Part shown: positions 16,961-24,499 of the stretch, piece after piece
How the letters are laid out: each line of letters starts with the position of its first letter
How positions within the stretch are numbered: position 1 is the first letter of the stretch
Assembly: GCF_905207245.1 (NCBI RefSeq)
Contig: NZ_CAJLKP010000002.1
Span: 1-64,000 of the forward strand
Direction: 5' to 3'
Source of the DNA: an uncultured Bacteroides sp.
GTDB taxonomy: Bacteria > Bacteroidota > Bacteroidia > Bacteroidales > Bacteroidaceae
Length of the DNA stretch: 64,000 nucleotides
Made by a program: the position numbers and the translations under genes
The notes under the pieces: model-generated
What the model was told of the DNA's origin: nothing
What the model saw: the letters and a program-made list of their open reading frames with translations, nothing else
Databases searched by the model: none

Positions 16961-16972
16961 ATCAACGCATTA

Positions 16973-17115
16973 CATTTACCAATCATTTACCGCAAAATGT
17001 AAAAGCATTTACCGCAGGATGTAACGACCTTTACCACCTATTGTAACGCTCTTTACCTCGGTATGTAACGGCCTTTACCTCGGCGTGTAAATGGAGTTAC
17101 CATTTGGGGTAAACA
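16973..17115. repeat. 11-bp phased array, TTTACC/TGTAA family (array B)
   Basis: Thirteen consecutive 11-mers fill this stretch exactly. From the second unit they alternate between nnTTTACCnnn and nnnTGTAAnnn, so that six dyads of the form TTTACC-N6-TGTAA(A/C) recur every 22 bp. The N6 spacers (GCAAAA, GCAGGA, ACCTAT, TCGGTA, TCGGCG, ATTTGG) differ, while the half-sites are kept. The final dyad is GTTACC-ATTTGG-GGTAAA. The array occupies the gap between the susD terminator and the convergent buk gene; apart from that terminator nothing else is in this 316-bp gap. Confidence 0.85.
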
Positions 17116-17158
17116 GAATCTTCATGGAATGAAATCGTTGGGTTCGTATCTTTAATTA

Positions 17159-18241
17159 TCACTTATAAACCTGTATCGGCAACTCCCCGCGCAATGCTCC
17201 CAAAACATTCACAGCAAGTGCCTCCAGTTCATCTTCCCCGGGATAGACATGCACCGGAGCAAGGAAAGAAACCCGTTCCTTCAAACGGGAAATAACATAA
17301 TCGGAATGAGCAATCCCTCCCGTCAGCAGAATTGCATCGACTTTGCCGTAAAGCACAACGGCAGCGGCACCCACACTTTTGGCAACCTGATAAATCATAG
17401 CATTCAGCACCAGTTCTGCTTTCGTATCTCCGCCTTCTATGGACTTGATAATAGCAGGTATATCAGTAGTGCCCAGATGTGCCGCCAGACCGGCATGACC
17501 GGAAATACGCTTCTTCAATTCATCTTTCCTGAAACGATGGGAGTAACAAAGGTCAATCAACGGGCCGGCAGGCAACGTCCCCGCCCGCTCGGGAGAGAAG
17601 GGGCCTTCTCCGTCAAGGGCATTGTTCACATCGATGCAGCGACCGTGATTATGAGTGCCGACGGATATGCCGCCACCCAAATGGCAGATTATAAGATTCA
17701 GGTCTTCGTAGTGAACCGGATGGTTGGGAGAAGTGGTTGTAAGTTCGGCAGCATAGCGGCGGGCAATGGCTCGCTGATTCAGCGCATGCCAGATGGTGAT
17801 GCGCGGCATCAGGGGCGAACCTGTGATGCGGGCTATCTCATCCAATTCATCCACTACACCGGGATCGGCAATGAAGGCACGGCAACCGGGAAGCAATGCC
17901 GCCAGTTCGGCAGCAATGAGACACCCCAAGTTACAGGCATGACTGCGCATGGCATGGGCTATGTCGTCCAGCATAGCATCATTCACTTCATATACTCCAC
18001 CCGGAATGGGCTTCAACAATCCTCCACGCCCCACGATGGCATCAAATTCAAAGGGAATACCATTCTCCCTCAAGGCTTCTATCACCAGATTCTTGCGAAA
18101 CTCAAACTGATCGATGACACGCGGAAAGTGCGAAAGCTCCTCTACCGAATGACGGATGTTACGCACCAGAAGCGGAGTTGAGTCTTCATATACCGCAATC
18201 TTCGTTGAAGTAGAACCGGGATTGATAGCGAGGATTTTCAT
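17159..18241 (-). CDS. buk: Butyrate kinase
   Basis: The 360-aa ASKHA-fold kinase interconverts acyl phosphate and acid (butyrate or branched-chain acids) with ATP formation. The N-terminal phosphate-binding motif ILAINPGSTSTKIAVYED is intact, as are the central HLGGGISVGTHNHGR segment and the C-terminal LLTGGIAHS. The length is normal. The ptb gene lies 18 bp upstream on the same strand, so both would convert acyl-CoA to acid plus ATP. Many Bacteroides carry this pair without producing much butyrate; isobutyrate and isovalerate from amino acids are plausible products. Confidence 0.93.
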   Translation of the reverse strand: MKILAINPGSTSTKIAVYEDSTPLLVRNIRHSVEELSHFPRVIDQFEFRKNLVIEALRENGIPFEFDAIVGRGGLLKPIPGGVYEVNDAMLDDIAHAMRSHACNLGCLIAAELAALLPGCRAFIADPGVVDELDEIARITGSPLMPRITIWHALNQRAIARRYAAELTTTSPNHPVHYEDLNLIICHLGGGISVGTHNHGRCIDVNNALDGEGPFSPERAGTLPAGPLIDLCYSHRFRKDELKKRISGHAGLAAHLGTTDIPAIIKSIEGGDTKAELVLNAMIYQVAKSVGAAAVVLYGKVDAILLTGGIAHSDYVISRLKERVSFLAPVHVYPGEDELEALAVNVLGALRGELPIQVYK

Positions 18242-18259
18242 AGTTGAAGGATTTTAAAA

Positions 18260-19177
18260 TTAAAGTTGTTCTTTACATGTCAGGCATGCCATAGCAATAC
18301 TGTAGTACTTAGACAGGCCGGAATCGCTGCGCGAAGGTAGCACCACCGGACAAACAGGACCTTGCAACAAGCCCGCCATATCGGCATGAGCAAACAGGGA
18401 TACAGCCTTATAAAAGGCGTTTCCCGATTCTATATTAGGGAATATCAGCACGTCCGCTTCTCCATTGATGGGAGATGCAATGCCTTTAATGTCACCACTT
18501 GTTTTCTCGCAGGAAGTCTTCACATCCAGCGGACCGTCAATTATCACATCTCCGAATTCTCCGGCTTCCGCCAGTTCCACAATATTGACATAATCCAGCG
18601 AATGAGGAAACTTGGCACTCACCTTCTCCGTGCAATGGATAAGCGAAATGCGGGGTTGTTCAATACCAAAATGGCGGCAGGTATGTATGGCATACCAGAT
18701 CATTTCTATGCGCTGTTGCAAAGTGGGACGTGGAATAACGGCGGCATCCGAGAAAAACAACAGCTTATCATACGTAGGAATCTGCATCACAGCCAGGTGG
18801 GTGAGGATTTTGCCTTTGGGCAACAAACCTTTTTCCTTGTCGAGAATAGCACGCAAGAGATTATCGGTATTGATAATTCCTTTCATCAGAATATCTGCCC
18901 CACCCTCACGGACAATGCGGACGGCTTCGCGCGCCGCCTCATCAGAATCTTCGATATGCACAGTCTTGATATATTGGGGATATTTCTTCAATGTGGGATA
19001 TTTTTCCAGAATGGCGGAGTCACCAATCATCAGAAATTCGGCAATCCCCTCTTCCAAAGCGCGGGCAATGGCGTATTCCGTATTGGGGTCATTGGCACAT
19101 ACTACTGCAATACGTTTCCTCTTGTTCAAGGATTTCAAGTGCGAGGTCAGTTCATCAAAGCTTCGAATAGGTTCCAT
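18260..19177 (-). CDS. ptb: Phosphate butyryltransferase family enzyme
   Basis: The 305-aa acyl-CoA:phosphate acyltransferase makes acyl phosphate for the kinase encoded downstream. Family features are ANDPNTEYAIARALEEGI near the N-terminus, the ADILMKGIINTDNLLRA segment, and IDGPLDVKTSCEKTSGDIKG (core DGPLD) in the second half. The length fits Ptb rather than the larger phosphate acetyltransferases. It is the first gene of a ptb-buk operon, divergent from the LD-carboxypeptidase gene. Confidence 0.9.
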   Translation of the reverse strand: MEPIRSFDELTSHLKSLNKRKRIAVVCANDPNTEYAIARALEEGIAEFLMIGDSAILEKYPTLKKYPQYIKTVHIEDSDEAAREAVRIVREGGADILMKGIINTDNLLRAILDKEKGLLPKGKILTHLAVMQIPTYDKLLFFSDAAVIPRPTLQQRIEMIWYAIHTCRHFGIEQPRISLIHCTEKVSAKFPHSLDYVNIVELAEAGEFGDVIIDGPLDVKTSCEKTSGDIKGIASPINGEADVLIFPNIESGNAFYKAVSLFAHADMAGLLQGPVCPVVLPSRSDSGLSKYYSIAMACLTCKEQL

Positions 19178-19331
19178 AACGTTAGATTTTTAGCAAATAT
19201 CAGAAAAAATGTCGAGAAATGCAGCATGATACACCCGGAAATTTCAGACGACATATATCAATTTGACATTACCGACCACTTTTTCCGACTTACCGGCTCT
19301 CTCTTATTTAACATCTCTTGTGTGCGTTTTG

Positions 19332-19354
19332 CTCAATCTGACGTCAGAATTGAG
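19332..19354. promoter_or_regulatory. Candidate operator between ptb and the LD-carboxypeptidase gene
   Basis: A near-perfect palindrome: CTCAAT, then the 10-bp palindrome CTGACGTCAG, one base, then ATTGAG. It lies 11 bp upstream of a TACTTTTG -7 element (19365-19372) for the plus-strand gene, in the space between two divergent operons. Confidence 0.5.
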
Positions 19355-19364
19355 TTATTTTGTG

Positions 19365-19372
19365 TACTTTTG
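19365..19372 (+). promoter_or_regulatory. -7 element for the LD-carboxypeptidase operon
   Basis: TACTTTTG matches TAnnTTTG and lies 25 bp before the ATG at 19397. No TTTG -33 element is evident at the usual distance; the palindrome occupies that space. Confidence 0.5.
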
Positions 19373-19396
19373 TCCCCATACACAACATGTAGAATT

Positions 19397-20359
19397 ATGA
19401 GCAGCCTTATTTTTCCGCCATACGTACAAAAAGGTGATCGCGTCATCATCCTTTCTCCTTCCAGTAAAATAGACAAGTCTTTCTTGAAAGGAGCCAAAAA
19501 GCGTTTAAAGTCCTGGGGACTGGATGCTGTGATGGCGAAACATGCCGGAAGTTCAAACGGGACTTACGCAGGCAGCATCAGGCAACGCGTGGAAGACTTG
19601 CAGGATGCTTTGGACGATGAAAAAGCGAAAGTGATTTTGTGTAGCCGTGGCGGATATGGAGCAGTACACTTGTTGGGAAAGCTGGATTTTACGCGTTTTC
19701 GTGAACATCCCAAGTGGTTGATTGGTTTCAGTGACATCACTGCGTTGCACAACGTGCTTCAACAGAATGGTTTCGCATCTCTTCATGCCCCGATGGCCCG
19801 CCATTTGACGGTGGAAACGGAAGATGACTTCTGTACATCGGCACTTAAGGATATCCTGTTCGGACATTTCAATTCTGAGACGGCGGAAGCAGTACTGACT
19901 TCAGAGAACGGTTTCAGTTACATCTGTCCGGGACATAAGCTAAACCACAAGGGAGTTGGCAACGGCATTCTGCGGGGCGGCAACCTGTCCGTGTTTTATG
20001 GGCTGAGAGGCACACCGTATGATATTCCTGCTGAAGGAACCATCCTTTTTATAGAAGATGTAGGCGAACGTCCGCACGCGGTGGAACGTATGATTTATAA
20101 TCTGAAACTGGGCGGTGTATTAGAAAAGCTCTCCGGCCTTATCATCGGACAGTTCACAGAATATGAAGAAACCAAATCTTTAGGTAAGGATTTATACGGA
20201 GCTATTGCCGACCTGGTGAAAGAATACGACTATCCTGTCTGCTTTAACTTCCCGGTGGGGCATGTCACGATGAACCTGCCCATGATAAACGGAGCAGCAG
20301 TAACCCTGGAAACCGGAAAAAAAGAAGTGAAACTAAGTTTTAATTTAGATAAAGAATGA
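19397..20359 (+). CDS. LD-carboxypeptidase (peptidase family S66)
   Basis: The 320-aa serine peptidase removes the terminal D-Ala from murein tetrapeptides in peptidoglycan recycling. The nucleophile Ser is in IGFSDITALH, the Glu in LFIEDVGE and the His in FPVGHVTMN, the S66 triad; the RGGYGAVHLL segment is also typical. The open frame continues far upstream on the other side of ptb, but the family N-terminus (LIFPPYVQKGDRVIILSPSS, core YVQKGDRV) starts here, and the -7 element fits. It overlaps the next gene by 4 bp, implying translational coupling. Confidence 0.93.
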   Translation: MSSLIFPPYVQKGDRVIILSPSSKIDKSFLKGAKKRLKSWGLDAVMAKHAGSSNGTYAGSIRQRVEDLQDALDDEKAKVILCSRGGYGAVHLLGKLDFTRFREHPKWLIGFSDITALHNVLQQNGFASLHAPMARHLTVETEDDFCTSALKDILFGHFNSETAEAVLTSENGFSYICPGHKLNHKGVGNGILRGGNLSVFYGLRGTPYDIPAEGTILFIEDVGERPHAVERMIYNLKLGGVLEKLSGLIIGQFTEYEETKSLGKDLYGAIADLVKEYDYPVCFNFPVGHVTMNLPMINGAAVTLETGKKEVKLSFNLDKE

Positions 20360-21351
20360 AACAGAATTATACTCTCATCCCTTTATGCCTGGCACTGCTT
20401 GCATTCATAGCATGCAGCAACAACGCCAAGAAGGCAAGCGACGACACTGAAGCAACTACAAAAGAAGTTGTCAATGTTCCTCAGTTCAATGCGGACAGTG
20501 CTTATCAGTATGTGAAAGCACAGGTGGACTTCGGTCCCCGTGTTCCCAATACAAAAGCACACGTAGATTGTGGAAATTACCTGGCAGACAAGTTAACGGA
20601 GTTCGGTGCTAAAGTTACCAGCCAATATGTGGATTTACCTGCCTACACCGGTACGTTGCTGAAAGCACGCAACATCATCGGTTCTTACAAGCCGGACACG
20701 AAGAAGCGTATCGCTCTATTTTCCCATTGGGACAGTCGTCCGTGGGCAGATGCCGATCCGAATCCTAAAAATCATAATACTCCAATCTTAGGTGCTAATG
20801 ACGGTGCCAGTGGTGTAGGTGTATTGCTGGAAATAGCACGCCACTTGCAAAAGCAGTTGCCCGAACTGGGTATTGATATTATTTTCGTAGATGCTGAGGA
20901 TTATGGAGCACACCGTGCTTACAATGGTCCGCATAAAGAGGAATATTGGGCGCTTGGTTCGCAATATTGGGCACGCAATCCGCATGTACAGGGATATAAC
21001 GCACGCTTTGGCATATTGCTGGACATGGTGGGCGGCAAAGGTGCAGAATTCCGTTATGAAGGCTTGTCGCATGAAGTGGCTCCCAATGTGAATGAAAAGG
21101 TTTGGAAAACAGCCAATGCTTTAGGTTTCGGGCGCTACTTTGTACAGAAAGGAGGCGGCACAGTTACCGATGACCACACGTTCATCAACGAATATGCCAA
21201 AGTCCCGACTATCGATATCATTCCTTATAATCCCGAAGGTGATTTCTTTGAGCATTGGCATACCGTGAAAGATGATATGGATGCTATCGATAAAGCTACC
21301 CTGCAGGCAGTGGGGCAAACTGTAATGCAAGTAATCTATAGTGAGAAATAA
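20356..21351 (+). CDS. M28 family zinc peptidase / glutaminyl cyclotransferase-like lipoprotein
   Basis: A 331-aa lipoprotein (lipobox FIAC) with an M28-type fold. Metal-binding motifs are HWDSRPWADADP, GANDGASGVGVLLE, and VDAEDYG; the late TDDHTFINEYAKVPTIDII segment supplies the last His ligand. Plant- and animal-type glutaminyl cyclotransferases share this layout, and a periplasmic cyclotransferase that makes N-terminal pyroglutamate on exported proteins is plausible. An aminopeptidase role cannot be excluded. It overlaps the upstream LD-carboxypeptidase gene by 4 bp. Confidence 0.88.
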   Translation: MKQNYTLIPLCLALLAFIACSNNAKKASDDTEATTKEVVNVPQFNADSAYQYVKAQVDFGPRVPNTKAHVDCGNYLADKLTEFGAKVTSQYVDLPAYTGTLLKARNIIGSYKPDTKKRIALFSHWDSRPWADADPNPKNHNTPILGANDGASGVGVLLEIARHLQKQLPELGIDIIFVDAEDYGAHRAYNGPHKEEYWALGSQYWARNPHVQGYNARFGILLDMVGGKGAEFRYEGLSHEVAPNVNEKVWKTANALGFGRYFVQKGGGTVTDDHTFINEYAKVPTIDIIPYNPEGDFFEHWHTVKDDMDAIDKATLQAVGQTVMQVIYSEK

Positions 21352-21380
21352 ATCTAAATTATAAATCATAAATCTGCAAC

Positions 21381-21806
21381 ATGAGTATCAACGAATTGCA
21401 AGACGAAGTAATAGCCGAATTCAGCGACTTTGACGACTGGATGGACCGCTATCAACTCCTCATAGACTTAGGAAACGAGCAGGAACCGCTCGATGAGAAA
21501 TATAAAACGGAACAGAATCTTATTGAAGGCTGCCAAAGCCGTGTGTGGTTGCAAGTTGACGAAGAAGCTGGAAAGGTAATCTTCAAAGCAGAAAGCGATG
21601 CTTTGATTGTGAAAGGTATTATCTCATTGCTGATAAAAGTACTCTCCGGTCATACGCCGGACGAGATTCTGAATGCCGACCTTTATTTCATTGATAAGAT
21701 AGGACTGAAAGAACATCTTTCGCCTACTCGCAGCAACGGTTTGTTGTCTATGGTGAAACAGATGCGGATGTATGCGCTTGCTTTCAAGGCTAGAAAAAGT
21801 GATTAA
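21381..21806 (+). CDS. sufE: SufE-like cysteine desulfuration protein
   Basis: The 141-aa protein accepts sulfane sulfur from the cysteine desulfurase SufS for Fe-S cluster assembly. The acceptor cysteine is in the conserved segment LIEGCQSRVWL. The N-terminal helix DFDDWMDRYQLLIDLG and the C-terminal LSPTRSNGLLSMVKQM are typical. It closes a three-gene operon with the peptidases. Its stop codon lies at the edge of a hairpin element (21810-21866). Confidence 0.93.
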   Translation: MSINELQDEVIAEFSDFDDWMDRYQLLIDLGNEQEPLDEKYKTEQNLIEGCQSRVWLQVDEEAGKVIFKAESDALIVKGIISLLIKVLSGHTPDEILNADLYFIDKIGLKEHLSPTRSNGLLSMVKQMRMYALAFKARKSD

Positions 21807-21809
21807 CTG

Positions 21810-21866
21810 TTAGTGGTTAGTGATTAACTGCTGACAAAGCGCAGCCTGCTAATCACTAACCACTAA
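21810..21866. repeat. Hairpin element with GCGCAGCC core (copy 1)
   Basis: TTAGTGGTTAGTGATTA at 21810-21826 and its exact complement at 21850-21866 form a 17-bp stem. The 23-nt loop contains CTGACAAAGCGCAGCC. Arms are built of a quasi-repeated TTAGTG unit. It lies between two convergent genes and supplies the stop codon of the Xre gene, so it may also be a bidirectional terminator. Confidence 0.75.
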
Positions 21867-22078
21867 TCACTATCTACGTATTCCAGAATATCTCCCGGTT
21901 GGCAATCCAGAATTTTACAAATAGCTTCCAATGTAGAGAAACGGATGGCTTTTGCCTTTCCCGTTTTCAGAATAGATAAATTAGCAGGTGTAATGTCCAC
22001 CTTTTCGGCCAGTTCTCCCAAAGATATCTTTCGCCGAGCCATCATTATATCAAGGTTTACTATAATCATATAAATCAT
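21863..22078 (-). CDS. Small Xre-family HTH regulator
   Basis: A 71-aa single-domain DNA-binding protein of the Cro/YozG-like type. The helix-turn-helix runs through LGELAEKVDITPANLSILKT; the following KAIRFSTLEAICKILDCQPGDIL is typical of this group. Translation probably starts at the second Met, 22069 (MIIVNLD). It is the last gene of an operon with two DUF2975 membrane proteins and a CPBP protease (gap of 18 bp). Its likely operators are the TTTTTCGATAA-type sites at 24353-24456. Confidence 0.9.
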   Translation of the reverse strand: MIYMIIVNLDIMMARRKISLGELAEKVDITPANLSILKTGKAKAIRFSTLEAICKILDCQPGDILEYVDSD

Positions 22079-22096
22079 TTTTTATCAAGGTTAGGA

Positions 22097-22726
22097 TTAA
22101 ATAGTCAGGTCTTGCTCTTCTTTCATCTTCACGCCCACGGCAAATATCTCGGTAAAGAGAACAATGACCACCAATGATATCCAATCTTCCGACATACTGA
22201 AACCTTTTATTTCATACCCTGGCAGACTCACTTGTTTCACCACTTCAACATAATTCAGCCATTCCATCAACGCATTCAAGATGCTAAAGGCTAATAAAGA
22301 ATAGGTGAATACACGCATTCTCACCACATTGTCATGAGTAAACACATTCCGCTTCGATATGGAAATTAAAACCCGTATCAGGCAATAAATTCCGGCAAGA
22401 ATAGCCAAAGCAGCAAACGCACCAAAGCAAAACACAATGCTACTCCAGGTAGACGGAACAATAGCCACACTTACTTTATCTATTTTGTAGGGAAGATTCT
22501 CATTCATTTTACTATTATGCAATGAGTCCAGATTGGTTGTTTCCAAAGGTCTCACCTCCACAGGAATAGCTTCGGGGGTATATAAGCTTGGATTTTCCGC
22601 ACGGGCACTTTCACATCCTGCCAAAAAACTGTCGCGTTCTTCTTGCCAGCCGGCAGTAAAAGAGATTACAAAATCTCCTACAATCACCAGCATCGCTAAT
22701 ATTCCCAATATTCTAAATTTTTTCAT
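22097..22726 (-). CDS. DUF2975 family membrane protein (copy 2)
   Basis: A 209-aa membrane protein with four predicted transmembrane helices (near 5-25, 85-115, 125-150 and 175-200). The second half matches DUF2975, which is commonly paired with a small Xre regulator. It ends in MKEEQDLTI, identical to the end of the paralogue encoded just upstream. The extracytoplasmic loop between helices 1 and 2 is the most divergent part, which suggests a sensing or partner-specific role. Function of the family is unknown. Confidence 0.82.
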   Translation of the reverse strand: MKKFRILGILAMLVIVGDFVISFTAGWQEERDSFLAGCESARAENPSLYTPEAIPVEVRPLETTNLDSLHNSKMNENLPYKIDKVSVAIVPSTWSSIVFCFGAFAALAILAGIYCLIRVLISISKRNVFTHDNVVRMRVFTYSLLAFSILNALMEWLNYVEVVKQVSLPGYEIKGFSMSEDWISLVVIVLFTEIFAVGVKMKEEQDLTI

Positions 22727-22739
22727 AATCGTATTGTTT

Positions 22740-23396
22740 TTAAATCGTCAAATCCTGTTCTTCTTTCATTCTCAATCCGATAGCAAACACTTCCGCCACA
22801 ATCAAAGCAGAAAGTCCCAATACCAGCGAAGTGATATGTACCATATCTGCCATACTCAACGAATAGCCTGTTACAGAAAATACTTTTTCCACATTATGGA
22901 AACTCAGAAACGCAGTAAAAAAAGTGCATGCAAAACTAATAATAAGCAATACCCCTAAACGCCTGAGCCGCCGGACATTCTTCCAATTGAATATATCGGA
23001 TTTATTAATCGATACAATAAGACGGATAAAGAGTACCACAGCCCAAACAATAGCAACATAGTCTGCAATAAGAACCAGAAAAGAGATAATTCTGGACAAA
23101 ACACTCGGCTGGGCATTCACACTGACAATCATTTGCCCGTAAGCAGCAGGTACATATTCGCCGGATTTCTCATTGTAAATGGAATCAATCAGAATATCTC
23201 CACCCAAATCTTTCGGCACTAACTGTACGACTTGCAAATTACTCATCTCTTCCTTTTCCTTCACGTCAATCTTGGAATCAAAACCTTTCTCAATACCGGT
23301 TTTAATTCCCATACCTACATAATAGGTGGTTTCCAAAACCGAATAACCCAGCACAAGTAATACGATCACGCAAAGAATATTCAATCTCCTTTTCAT
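22740..23396 (-). CDS. DUF2975 family membrane protein (copy 1)
   Basis: A 218-aa paralogue of the next gene, with the same four-helix layout and the same C-terminal MKEEQDLTI. The first loop (about 35-85) is again unlike its neighbour. The start overlaps the CPBP protease stop by 4 bp, so the two are translationally coupled. The pair probably forms a membrane complex with, or is regulated alongside, the protease. Confidence 0.82.
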   Translation of the reverse strand: MKRRLNILCVIVLLVLGYSVLETTYYVGMGIKTGIEKGFDSKIDVKEKEEMSNLQVVQLVPKDLGGDILIDSIYNEKSGEYVPAAYGQMIVSVNAQPSVLSRIISFLVLIADYVAIVWAVVLFIRLIVSINKSDIFNWKNVRRLRRLGVLLIISFACTFFTAFLSFHNVEKVFSVTGYSLSMADMVHITSLVLGLSALIVAEVFAIGLRMKEEQDLTI

Positions 23397-24172
23397 ACTT
23401 TAGTAGTTGTATTAGATAATTTATAAGTGTTCATCATTCTCCAGGAAAGCATAAACAATAGTACAGAAAGTACCAGGCTAATCATGTATGCCGGCTCTCC
23501 GATTAAATCGGAAGTATAGTCCACATCCGGAAACTTTAAACTAAGATAAACAGAAAGACAGTTATTCATGATGTGAATCAGGATACAAGGTATCAAACTG
23601 TGTGTCTTATAATAAATCCATGCAAGGACAAAGCCAATCAATGTAGCTCCTACAATCTGCGCCGGATTCATATGGAAAATACCAAATAGCAGGCCGGATA
23701 TTAAAATAGCTACCACCGGATTGTATTTCTTCAACAGGACTTTAGTAACTGCTCCCCTGAACAATAATTCTTCAAGAATGGGCCCCAGTATTCCCACACA
23801 GAGAATACCCAGCCAACCGGACTGCAAAACATCAAAAGTGTCACTCAAGAAGTCCGGGAGGAACGTGAGATGGGACATCAGGAAATCAATCATAAAAATC
23901 ATGGAAATGCCCATTATGGCGCTCCAGAATAAATAGGATACAGATACAGGTGAATACAATTGTTTGTCACCGGTCAGATAACCTTGCCTCCACAAATAAA
24001 TCACCATAAATACAAATCCTGCCAATAAGGCGGGAGCCAAAACAAAATCATTCGCCCTTTCTATGCTACCATATTTTATATGCGCATAAATCATAGCGAA
24101 TGGCCCCACAGCCAATCCACCGAGAATCTGCATCGCCAAGTAAATAAGAACCAGTTTTATTGCCGTTTTCAT
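23393..24172 (-). CDS. CPBP family intramembrane metalloprotease
   Basis: A 259-aa integral membrane protein with about eight hydrophobic segments. The CPBP/Abi (CAAX protease and bacteriocin-processing) motifs are EELLFR at residues 134-139, FGIFHMN and a late HIMNN, which supply the glutamates and histidines of the active site. Family members process prenylated proteins, peptides or bacteriocins, or give immunity. It leads the protease-DUF2975-DUF2975-Xre operon, and a 29-codon hydrophobic peptide ORF lies directly upstream, which makes peptide processing or export control an attractive idea. Confidence 0.88.
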   Translation of the reverse strand: MKTAIKLVLIYLAMQILGGLAVGPFAMIYAHIKYGSIERANDFVLAPALLAGFVFMVIYLWRQGYLTGDKQLYSPVSVSYLFWSAIMGISMIFMIDFLMSHLTFLPDFLSDTFDVLQSGWLGILCVGILGPILEELLFRGAVTKVLLKKYNPVVAILISGLLFGIFHMNPAQIVGATLIGFVLAWIYYKTHSLIPCILIHIMNNCLSVYLSLKFPDVDYTSDLIGEPAYMISLVLSVLLFMLSWRMMNTYKLSNTTTKV

Positions 24173-24196
24173 CGTTGTCTTTTTCTAAAAAGTCTG

Positions 24197-24204
24197 CAAA
24201 GATA
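24197..24204 (-). promoter_or_regulatory. -7 element before the CPBP protease
   Basis: TATCTTTG on the minus strand, 25 bp upstream of the protease start and just behind the small peptide ORF. It would give the protease operon its own promoter. Confidence 0.5.
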
Positions 24205-24224
24205 CTATTTTCTCTATCAAATCG

Positions 24225-24314
24225 TCAAGCAGCAGCTCCTACACCACAAAGAACAGCCATCAACATGGAGAGGGAAATCACTAACAAAGAAATACTCATA
24301 AATGCCTTTTTCAT
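24225..24314 (-). CDS. Candidate 29-aa hydrophobic peptide
   Basis: On the minus strand an ATG at 24312-24314 opens a 29-codon frame ending in TGA at 24225. The product starts MKKAFMSISLL, has a continuous hydrophobic stretch of about 22 residues, and ends LCGVGAAA. An AAAGG Shine-Dalgarno-like run lies about 10 nt upstream. It looks like a small single-pass membrane peptide or a signal-peptide-like pheromone. It heads the CPBP-DUF2975-Xre operon and lies below candidate operators. I do not recognise a family. Confidence 0.45.
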   Translation of the reverse strand: MKKAFMSISLLVISLSMLMAVLCGVGAAA

Positions 24315-24352
24315 AATCGTCAACCTTTATATGTTTTGTTATTCAATAATAA

Positions 24353-24456
24353 TTTATCGTTTTTCGATATGCAAATAAAGAGGTATTTTTTGATATAACA
24401 AAGAAAAACAGAAAATATTTATCGAAAAACAATAAAATAAGTATGTTTTTCGATAA
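24353..24456. promoter_or_regulatory. Candidate Xre operators (TTATCGAAAAACA sites)
   Basis: A perfect inverted repeat, TTATCGAAAAACA at 24419-24431 and TGTTTTTCGATAA at 24444-24456, with a 12-bp spacer. A third copy, GTTTTTCGATAT, lies at 24359-24370, and a degraded one, TTTTTTGATATA, at about 24386-24397. They sit 40-140 bp upstream of the small peptide ORF. The remaining sequence of the 327-bp gap 24173-24499 is this peptide ORF and the protease promoter. Confidence 0.55.
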
Positions 24457-24499
24457 TAATGCAAGAAATATAGAGGTAAAAGACTATTCTTTACGGATA

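Noticed and set aside
16973..17115. CRISPR array
   Set aside because: The period is 22 bp with 6-bp variable parts inside each dyad, there are no 28-37 bp repeats or spacers of matching length, and no cas gene is near.
18362..19396. Long in-frame extension before the LD-carboxypeptidase, on the strand opposite ptb
   Set aside because: It is the antisense of a well-supported ptb gene, has no family similarity, and the promoter and the S66 N-terminus place the start at 19397.
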